Positions 8,121 through 14,772 of a stretch of 16,178 nucleotides of DNA are shown in pieces. Origin of the DNA: Ochromonadaceae sp. CCMP2298. Its lineage: Eukaryota; Sar; Synurophyceae; Ochromonadales; Ochromonadaceae. Location: positions 1 through 16,178 of the forward strand of contig MU634084.1 of NCBI GenBank assembly GCA_026770595.1, read 5' to 3'. The notes under the pieces are model-generated. The model had not been told where the DNA came from. It searched no databases and worked only from the letters and a program-made list of their open reading frames with translations. Within the stretch, counting starts at the first letter, position 1. Every line of letters begins with the position of its first letter. The position numbers and the translations under genes were made by a program.

Positions 8121-8504
8121 ATGCTGTCGAGATTTGGAATTGCTGCGATCGTGCGGGTCCAAAACCCGATGTATTTAGCTGCAAGTAGAGCGTGCGTGTC
8201 GATGCTGGCTGGTTCCGGAGCTAGCTCCAGCGCAAGAGGAATAATGCAGCCGAGCTTTCCGAGGATTCGAGCCAGCGCACTCAATCTTGCAAGTCCCTTT
8301 TCATGCTGTTTGCTGCCCTCTGCGGCACGAGGCCGAGAACAGCTCTCTGGCCCGGGGTCCGCGGGCTCCATAGGGTCTGTGGGGTCTGTGCTCTCGCGCA
8401 GCATGAGTGGTCTGGTGAAGAAGAGAAAGGCCAAGATGAACAAGCACAAGCTGAAGAAGCGGAGGAAGGCGCTCAAGATGAACACAAAGGTTTCTAGGGC
8501 GTAG
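8121..8504 (+). CDS. mS38: Mitochondrial small ribosomal subunit protein mS38 (AURKAIP1/Cox24 type)
   Basis: This is a single-exon, 127-residue protein. The C-terminal block LVKKRKAKMNKHKLKKRRK (residues 98-116) is the conserved mS38/Cox24/AURKAIP1 signature: a very basic helix that binds the small-subunit rRNA of the mitoribosome. The N terminus (MLSRFGIAAIVRVQ, then Ser/Ala/Arg-rich with few acidic residues) fits a mitochondrial presequence. The middle (about 40-95) is low-complexity, with Gly-Ser repeats, and is probably poorly conserved. The basic block sits at the extreme C terminus with only a few residues after it, as in fungal Cox24. The ATG at 8121 is the first in frame and gives the presequence. 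The gene is divergent from the metal ATPase and convergent with the PP2C/kinase gene, with only 154 nt between stop codons. Confidence 0.82.
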   Translation: MLSRFGIAAIVRVQNPMYLAASRACVSMLAGSGASSSARGIMQPSFPRIRASALNLASPFSCCLLPSAARGREQLSGPGSAGSIGSVGSVLSRSMSGLVKKRKAKMNKHKLKKRRKALKMNTKVSRA

Positions 8505-8542
8505 TAGGCTTATATACGTTCTTTTCTGTTATGATCGGGTAA

Positions 8543-8548
8543 AATAAA
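8543..8548 (+). other. Probable poly(A) signal for mS38
   Basis: An AATAAA lies 39 nt after the mS38 stop in an AT-rich run. It falls inside the 154-nt interval shared with the convergent kinase gene, so the two 3' UTRs are short or overlap. Confidence 0.45.
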
Positions 8549-8658
8549 AATAGGCTTAATGGGAAAGGCAGACGGGGCAGAGCTGTATACTCACTCTTTA
8601 CTGCACTTTCCTCGGCGCTACGTATCGCCGCTAAGTTATATTCCGCGGGGAAATTCCG

Positions 8659-11600
8659 CTAATACCGAGGGAAAATAATGGATTCGAGCAGTATTTCTAG
8701 CTTGCTCTCGTCGAAGAGGTGGCTGATCTCCACGGCGGCGGTGTCTATGGCTGGCTGGATGTCCAGGGACTGGGAGAGGCTCTGCATGTGCAGGTCATCC
8801 CAGCCCACCTCGCTGAAGTAATCATGCCCCAGCACCGCCTTGCTGTCCTCGTAGCCCAGGCGCTTATGGGGGGAGGGATTCATCAGCGCGCACACTAGGG
8901 CCTGCAATTGGGGCGGGCTCTTTTGTGTGAACCGCAGGGACTCCGAGTAGTCCGAGAAGTCCTTGCTGTTGCTCTGGAAGGCGGACAGGTTTTTGTAGAT
9001 CTTCTCCTCGGCCGCGTCGGCCTCTCCGAAGGGCGTGCACTCCTCGTACAGCTCGTACATGAGCACGCCCAGCATCCACAGGTCCACCGAGTAGTCGTAC
9101 CCGCTGTGACTGTGGGATGGGGGAGAGGGGGATGGGAGTGAGAGTCGGGGAGAGCGAGGAAGGGTTAGAGAGAGACAGGACGGTACGTAGCAACGTGAAT
9201 ACCATCGCACAATTTACATCCGACAGAGAGCAGACAACATACGACAGACGACTGACGCAAGTGTCACACGCATACCTGATGATCTCGGGCGCGAAGTACA
9301 AAGGGTCTCCGCAGATCGTAGTGCTGTGCGCGCCGTTCATGCGCTTCGCGTACCGAAAATCGCATATTTTCGGCACGCCTTTGGAGGTGAGGTAGACAGA
9401 GTGGGGGTTGAGGAACCGGTGCATCACTCCGAACTCGTGCATAGTTCTCAGGCCCTGGTACACGCAAGCCCCCACGTAGGAGCGGTCGGAGGTTAATATG
9501 GTGCCGGAGGCCATAGCCAGGCCCAGGTCGCACACGAAGAGATCTCTGTAGAGCAGGTAGGCCAGGCGCTCGTTCTGCATGCTGCCCTGCGTAACGGGAA
9601 TCCACGCCTCTTGTAGTTCGCGCAGACGCAGCGGCGGGTCGTTCTTGAAAGCTGCGAGCAGGTCACGCTCCTGCAGCATGCGTGCGTCCACGCCCCCCAC
9701 ACAGTGCGCCTTGGCCAGCACCTTTAGAGACACCAGACGCTCCCCCGCGTTGTCCCGGAATGTCCCCACGTACCCGAACGCCCCCAGCAGTACAGTGGGA
9801 TACTCGATAGCGAAACGATAGCCCGTCTCCCCCACCCCCCCCTCCAGCACCTTCATCAGCAGGTTCTCGGGATTGACGAACACCGAGCGCCCCACCTGCT
9901 GGCGCTTGCCCTTCATCTTCGCCCTCTCAGCGTGCGTCTGCATCTCCACCACACCCGCAATGCCCAGCACCTCCAGGTACAGGTCCTTGGGCACACACAC
10001 GATGCGCATTGAGCTGTCCGCCCGTGCCTCTGAGAACTTCGTGCCTATCTCGTGAGTGGAGAAGTAGGACAGCTCTGCGCGCAGCTGTCTTTTCTTGGCC
10101 TCGTCCTGGGGCAGTAGGCGGATGATGCCCTTGGCTATGATGCCGAAGCACCAGGAGAGCTCGTCCTTGTTCGCCACGCTGACCACGCAGTCGCCCTTCT
10201 CGAACGTGAGCTCCTTCGACTGCAGACACAACCTGTGCAGGCGCGGTATGGGCACGTCCTTGAAGACAGGGATGCTCTGGAAGACCTCCAGCATACCCTC
10301 CCCCTCCTGCTTGCCCTGCATCACCACCGCCCTGAAGGCAGCCCTACCCAGCGTCCACAGCTGCCCCGCGGTCTTGGCGACCACGCTAGCTGCGCGGGGC
10401 TTGCCATACATCAAAGACAGTTCTCCGAACGAGGACCCCTCTATGGTGTACGTGAACACCTCTTGGTCCACCCCCTGCGCGTCCTTCTTGCGCACCTCGA
10501 ACTCCCCCCTCTCGATTATGTACATAGCGTCCCCGGCGTCTCCCTGTTGTGCGTGCGTGTGAGTGTGTGTATAGATGAGCAAATACAACAACAAAAACGC
10601 CGTATATGGTCGAATACACCGTGTCTACAATACTTAGATGGTCCCGATTGAGCCACAGAGCCTCACCTCTCTGATGACGAGCTCTCCTATGGGCACCTCC
10701 CTGAGCGTCATGACTCGGTAGATGCGCTCCTTCTGGATGGGGGACAGGGACTCGAACAGGAAGTTCGTGCTGAGCATCTTAGACAAGCGCGCAGTGTCCT
10801 CCTCCGTCTGCAGCGACCGTAGCAGTGACAGTAGAAGCAGTGGCAGTATATAGAGGAGTGGGGGTAGGGGTGGGGGCAGCAGAGAAAGAGAAATTGGGGT
10901 CAGTGAGGGGGGACCAAGCAGGGTAAAGTGTGCATGTGTCTGTACCTTGTTGTCTACGATCGCATCGAAGTCGTATGCCAGCACGTCCTCGGCTATGGCG
11001 TCAAAAGTCTCCGCGATATCTGTGCGGAAAGCCTTGCTCTTCACCTTTCGTACGGGCCTGCTGGCGTGCAACTTGTCCGAAGACATAGCGCCGGAGATGG
11101 AGATCGAGCGGGTCAGGGTGGGGGGCCGACCGCCCCGGGCTTGGGTGGCATCTACGTTTCGCGCGCTGGGTCGGATGTTCTCGAAGTACAGCACGATTAT
11201 GGTGATGTCGTCCGTGCGGTTGTCGTAGGTCAGCCACAGGCGGTAGGCCTCCGCAACTACGTACTTGGCGGCCTCTATGGGGTCCTCGAAGCTGGCCAGC
11301 ATCTGCACCACGTTCTGGCTGGTGATGAATTCGAACACGCCGTCACTCGCGATCACCGCGAACTTGTCATCCGGAGTCAGGTTCCACTCCAAAATCTCCG
11401 GGTCAGCGCACACGCCCACGCCCTTGCCCACGTTGTCCCCTATGGAGCGGGAGAAGGCACACCCGGGCTTCTCCAGCGTTGCGTCCCACACGCGTGGCGG
11501 GTCTCCGTCTGTGTCTATCTCCTCGCCTAGTTCCACCCCGAAGTTCTCGTGCACCACGTCGTTCCCCTCGATCTGGTCGCACGTCAGGATACGCGCGCCA

Positions 11601-12373
11601 CACTTCTTGAGCCGCTCCCTCTCGTCTTTGCGGTAGGGCGTCTGATCTGAGGAGAGAGGGGAGGACTTCAGCTTTCCGTTCTGCATGGTGGCGATGATAG
11701 CTCGGGAGTCTCCCACGTTAGCCACGAACAGCTTGTCCCCCTTTTGTAGCAGGGTGATAGCAGTGGTGCCTGAGAGGGAGTCGTCGATTGTGCGGTCTGA
11801 GTGCATCGACTCGTCTGTGATGGTGAAGGCGCGTTTGTACACGTCCTGCATATGCACTCCATCCAGTGCTGCGAGGCCCCCCTCACGCTCTAGGGCCAGT
11901 ACAAGATTGTTGGGCACGTCGTCTGCAGCTCTGTAGGAGCACAGGTCGCCGTAGGAGCCGTGGCCGTCAAAGACTCCGAAGAGGTTGCACGAGTCGTCGC
12001 CCAGGATGGATCCGCATATGGCGTAGCTATCCTGGTTGGCCTTGTGCGGGTCTGAGGGGTAGTAGCCCCTTTGTGACACGTACACGTACTTGATCGTGTA
12101 GTCGTAGACCACCCCCTTGATGGGCAGCGTTTTGGGCTCCTTGGTCTTGTCCAGCGTGATCTGGGGGTAGTGGTGGAAGTAGTATTAGTGGTTGGTAGTA
12201 GTCGGTAGTAGGGTGGTAGTAGTTGGTAGTAGTACCATTGGAGACCTCTTGTTCATCGTCTTTTTTATCTTCGGGGGGTCGCTAGTCACCTCTGTCACCA
12301 TGGATCGACTTTTGGCGCTAGGAATCTTCCTGTGCCGCTCATCCGATACGGGCTGGGAGGATTTGCAACCCAT
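8659..12373 (-). CDS. PP2C phosphatase / cyclic-nucleotide-binding / protein kinase fusion (plant PKG type), five exons
   Basis: Exons are 12373-12236, 12160-10946, 10807-10667, 10543-9276 and 9103-8659. The introns (75, 138, 123 and 172 nt) all have GT-AG ends and consistent phase. The product is 1068 residues. The N terminus MGCKSS is a myristoylation plus palmitoylation signal, so membrane attachment is likely. The PP2C domain (about 65-375) has NQD (88-90), FDGHG (110-114), SDGVFEF (318-324) and TDDIT (D363-D364), so its metal ligands look intact. Cyclic-nucleotide domain A (about 455-570) has a full phosphate-binding cassette, FGEL to RAAS (537-551). Domain B (about 583-690) has a degenerate cassette. 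The AGC-like kinase domain (about 745-1010) has a glycine loop, K772, DFR (893-895) and APE (916-918), but HRF-LNPHS replaces HRD-LKPEN. The same domain order and near-identical length occur in Arabidopsis At2g20050 and rice PKG. It probably couples cyclic nucleotide to phosphorylation or dephosphorylation. A PP2C-only reading of the first exons would miss the fusion. Confidence 0.9.
12182..12235 (+). repeat. GGTAGTAG-type simple repeats filling intron 1 of the fusion gene
   Basis: At least four near copies of (G)GTAGTAG with T, C or G linkers fill most of the 75-nt first intron (12161-12235). On the coding strand this is a CTACTACC pyrimidine-rich run ahead of the CCCCCAG acceptor, so the repeat may serve as the polypyrimidine tract. 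Confidence 0.7.
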
Positions 12374-12716
12374 GACTGGATCCTGGTGGCTCTCAGAGCG
12401 GCTGGTAGAGCGGCTGGTAGGTCGGGCGGGAAGTGAAGGCAGGGCTAGGTATGATCGACAGGCACTCTTCTAACGATCGTGCGGGGTCAAGGATCCACCG
12501 CGGCTCACGTACATCCCCAAAACGCTGGGTGTTGCTTCGTTCCCCCAGTTCGTCCTGTCTGGACTGGCCCTCAGTCGCGACTAGTTCCTAGATGTTGAAT
12601 CAGAAGTCCTAACTTTGTAAAGATGCAGCACCCCGCAGCCGCCCCTTCATCTCTCTGCCCATGCAGCAGACGTTTCATCTTTTCCCCAGTGAATTTCAGT
12701 TTTCGTGTTGACACTC
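12374..12716. promoter_or_regulatory. Upstream region of the fusion gene, up to the transposon
   Basis: These 343 nt lie between the fusion gene start and the left end of the transposon. They contain a perfect 12-nt tandem duplication of AGAGCGGCTGGT at 12395-12418. The proximal part is presumably 5' UTR and promoter. I see no gene: the frames that stay open are short and start outside the region. Confidence 0.4.
12714..12716 (+). repeat. Left target-site duplication CTC
   Basis: CTC directly precedes the left inverted repeat and matches CTC at 14679-14681, directly after the right one. A 3-bp duplication is typical of PIF/Harbinger insertions, although the usual target is TWA. A 3-bp match alone can occur by chance, so the support is modest. 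Confidence 0.55.
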
Positions 12717-12741
12717 TTGAGGCGGCACCAATGGGTCCACA
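12717..12741 (+). repeat. Left terminal inverted repeat of the transposon
   Basis: 25 nt beginning TTGAGGCGGCACCAAT. It matches the reverse complement of 14654-14678 at 23 of 25 positions, with differences at positions 3 and 8. The inner 17 nt are a perfect match. Beyond it, both ends continue into A/T-homopolymer-rich sequence. Confidence 0.85.
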
Positions 12742-12952
12742 CTTTTGTCGCAAAAAACACACAAAACCCGTTTTAGTGTGCGGGGAGAAACTGTAAACCT
12801 GCCCAATGGGAGCACACAAAAACCAATTCCCTGTATTTCTCACAGTGTGGGGAGGAAAAACCCACAGGAAAGTATGGTATTCCGTGTGTCCCGGCACGAG
12901 CCACACACAAAAGCAATTTCAGCAACATCTGCATGTCGATCACACATTGGTC

Positions 12953-13717
12953 ATGTCCAGCAAGCGCCGAAGGCTGATTGGATGCATAGCCGTTGTGCTG
13001 GCAACAGTTGCCATCGTCACCAGCGCTTCTGCCTCTGATTCTAGGGCACCGTATGAGCAGAACAAGCCTCCTGTGGAGGACTGGTGGTCGACATCTTGGG
13101 GCAAGCTGGTATGTAGTGTGGATGTCGCGAATCCTACATCCTATGCTGGGCGCACATTTCGGAAGCGCTTTCGGCTACCTTTCCGGCTTTACAAGTATCT
13201 CGTCGACGCCTGTCGGCAGCATCGTGTGTTCGGAGGCGAGTGTTCGGCCACTGGAAAGCCAGCGATGCCAGTAGAGCTGAAGGTGCTTGGTGCTCTCCGG
13301 ACTCTTGGGAGAGCAACACTACATGACGATGTCGCTGAGATTTCTGGTGCAGACGCAGAGACGCACAGAAAGGCGTTCATCCTGTTCATCCGATTCGTCT
13401 CCTCGCACTTTAGAGAGGAGTGGATCCGTGAACCGGAGGGCGAGGAGTTAGAGCAGGTGGTGCGGGAGTTTCAGATGATGGGCTTCCCTGGTGCTGTGGC
13501 CAGCATGGACGCGACGCATGTGCACTGGAGACGCTGCCCATCTGGTGCCACGAACTTGCACACAGGCAAGGAGGGCTTCCCGACCAGGGTGTTCAATGTT
13601 GCGGTCACGCATCACGGCAAGGTCTTCGCTGTTTCTGATTCACAGCCTGGTGCGCGGAACGACAAAACCATCGTGCGCTTCGATACTCCTCGTATCCGTC
13701 TCCTCTTTTACAGCTAG
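12953..13717 (+). pseudogene. PIF/Harbinger-like DDE transposase, C-terminally truncated
   Basis: The frame is open from 12806; the ATG at 12953 (MSSKRRRL) is the likelier start because sequence before it is subterminal repeat. Family-like features are FRKRFRLPFRLYKYLVDACR (a typical HARBI1-type N-terminal motif), then FPGAVASMDATHVHWRRCP with the first catalytic Asp, then NLHTGKEGFPTRVFNV, and QPGARNDKTIVRFD with the second conserved block. Right after VRFD (about 13684) the homology stops and ten unrelated residues lead to a TAG stop. The DDE region normally continues for another 100 residues or so, including the remaining acidic catalytic residue and a conserved helical end. The break is therefore a deletion or rearrangement, not a family variant. 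This fragment should not be catalytically active. A hydrophobic stretch near the start (about residues 8-24) is unusual for a transposase. Confidence 0.8.
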
Positions 13718-14530
13718 ACGCTCAGCCTGAGACAGCGCGCGGATCTGGTCTCGGCTAGGCACCGTCTCCACCAAGGGCTTCGCTTGGGGGTTCTTTGCTC
13801 CATCGAAGATGGCGCAGGGGCTCCTCGAAAACTTCCCGTACGCCACAAATGGCAACCACAGTGGGGGGAAGTAATCTTGCGGCATCAGCACAGGTGCCTC
13901 TCCACCCACATCCTCAGTCACGGCCTCAGCCATCTCCCCACTCACCTCCTGAGCCACCTCCTCAGCCACATCCACCTCGTCGCCCTTGCTGCAGCCTCTG
14001 CGAAACAGCTTGTAGAACTCCTGCCGAAATTCCAGCACCTGGTCCTCCAGCTGCTTGCCTGAAGGACACCTCCCCTTGGGCCACATCTTGAAGAACAGCG
14101 TGTCGTAGTCGCGATGTATTTCCCTCTTCACCACGTCATTATACTTCCGTAATAGCGCTGTCCCATCCCACTTCTTGGGTTGCTTTGGAGGGTCGTTCTT
14201 TTTCGCACCCTTCAGGCTGAAGTTCTTGCGAAGCAGTGTCTTGTCGGCAACCATAGCCTGGGGAAAGTGCTGAGGGTACTGCTGGCTCAGCAGGTTGACG
14301 AAGTTCTTGTACTCCAAGAACATCTTTGATCTCTGTGCAGCTTCGTTGCATTTGGCCCCCTCGTTGAGCATCTGCCCAGCTGAGGCGATGGCCAGATTGC
14401 TCCAGAACACCTGCGTCACCTTATCATAGTGGCTAGGGAAGTTCTTCAGAAAGACATCATCGATATCAACGTTGACCATCTTGCAGATGAAGTGTGAAGA
14501 GGCACTCATTTTGAAAGAGGCATCTCTCAT
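13640..14530 (-). CDS. Second ORF of the transposon, unrecognised protein
   Basis: The open frame runs down from an upstream TTG; the first ATG is at 14530 and a second is at 14509 (MSASSHFICK). The product is about 296 residues and mostly polar. It has a helical N-terminal half (VNVDIDDVFLKNFPSHYDKV), a basic patch near the middle (KGAKKNDPPKQPKKW), a Trp/Arg-rich segment (FFKMWPKGRCPSG) and then an acidic Val/Glu-rich linker (EEVAQEVSGEMAEAV). No domain is recognised. By analogy with PIF/Harbinger elements it could be the DNA-binding partner protein (Myb/SANT-like), but I see no clear tryptophan spacing for that fold. The last 17 or so codons (below about 13690) are simply antisense to the conserved DDE motif NDKTIVRFD, so the true C terminus has probably been lost. 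It overlaps the transposase fragment tail-to-tail by 78 nt. Confidence 0.5.
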   Translation of the reverse strand: MRDASFKMSASSHFICKMVNVDIDDVFLKNFPSHYDKVTQVFWSNLAIASAGQMLNEGAKCNEAAQRSKMFLEYKNFVNLLSQQYPQHFPQAMVADKTLLRKNFSLKGAKKNDPPKQPKKWDGTALLRKYNDVVKREIHRDYDTLFFKMWPKGRCPSGKQLEDQVLEFRQEFYKLFRRGCSKGDEVDVAEEVAQEVSGEMAEAVTEDVGGEAPVLMPQDYFPPLWLPFVAYGKFSRSPCAIFDGAKNPQAKPLVETVPSRDQIRALSQAERLAVKEETDTRSIEAHDGFVVPRTRL

Positions 14531-14653
14531 TGGCACTCTGCACTTTGAATTGCGGAAGAGGACCAATCTTTGCGTTGACCCAATGGTGAGGGTTTTTTAA
14601 GTACACACAGAGGGAGCCAAACAAAAAAACCGTTTCTTGTGGGATAGAAAAAC

Positions 14654-14678
14654 TGTGGACCCATTGGTGCAGCCTGAA
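14654..14678 (-). repeat. Right terminal inverted repeat of the transposon
   Basis: The mirror of the left terminal repeat (23 of 25 identical in reverse complement), ending AGCCTGAA next to the CTC duplication. Confidence 0.85.
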
Positions 14679-14681
14679 CTC
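14679..14681 (+). repeat. Right target-site duplication CTC
   Basis: CTC follows the right inverted repeat immediately and matches 12714-12716. Confidence 0.55.
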
Positions 14682-14772
14682 GAGAAAAAAAGATATTAAT
14701 AAATGAAAAGATTTATACAGCTTATAAAGTTACATTCCTTGCCCTCTCCCCCACTGTCACGGTCTACATGGT

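Larger units (their letters stand above)
12717..14678. mobile_element. PIF/Harbinger-like DNA transposon, internally deleted
   Basis: The element is 1962 bp and is bounded by 25-nt inverted repeats (12717-12741 and 14654-14678) with two mismatches; the shared core is GCACCAATGGGTCCACA. It is flanked by a CTC duplication. Inside lie two convergent ORFs that run into each other near 13685: a DDE transposase fragment on plus and an unrecognised protein on minus. PIF/Harbinger elements normally carry a transposase plus a second DNA-binding protein, which fits this layout. The CCAATG word of the terminal repeat recurs just inside each end (12804-12809 and about 14580-14585), as expected for subterminal binding sites. 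The transposase lacks its C-terminal catalytic residues, so this copy is probably non-autonomous. Confidence 0.82.

Noticed and set aside
8403-8485. Alternative calling of the basic block as bacterial L34 or bTHX
   Set aside because: The KRKAKMNKHKLKKRRK pattern fits mS38/Cox24. L34 has a different Arg-rich pattern, and the gene has a presequence.
12571-12906. Minus-strand open frame at the left transposon end
   Set aside because: It crosses the terminal inverted repeat and flanking DNA, and its sequence is the translated subterminal repeats. There is no family resemblance.
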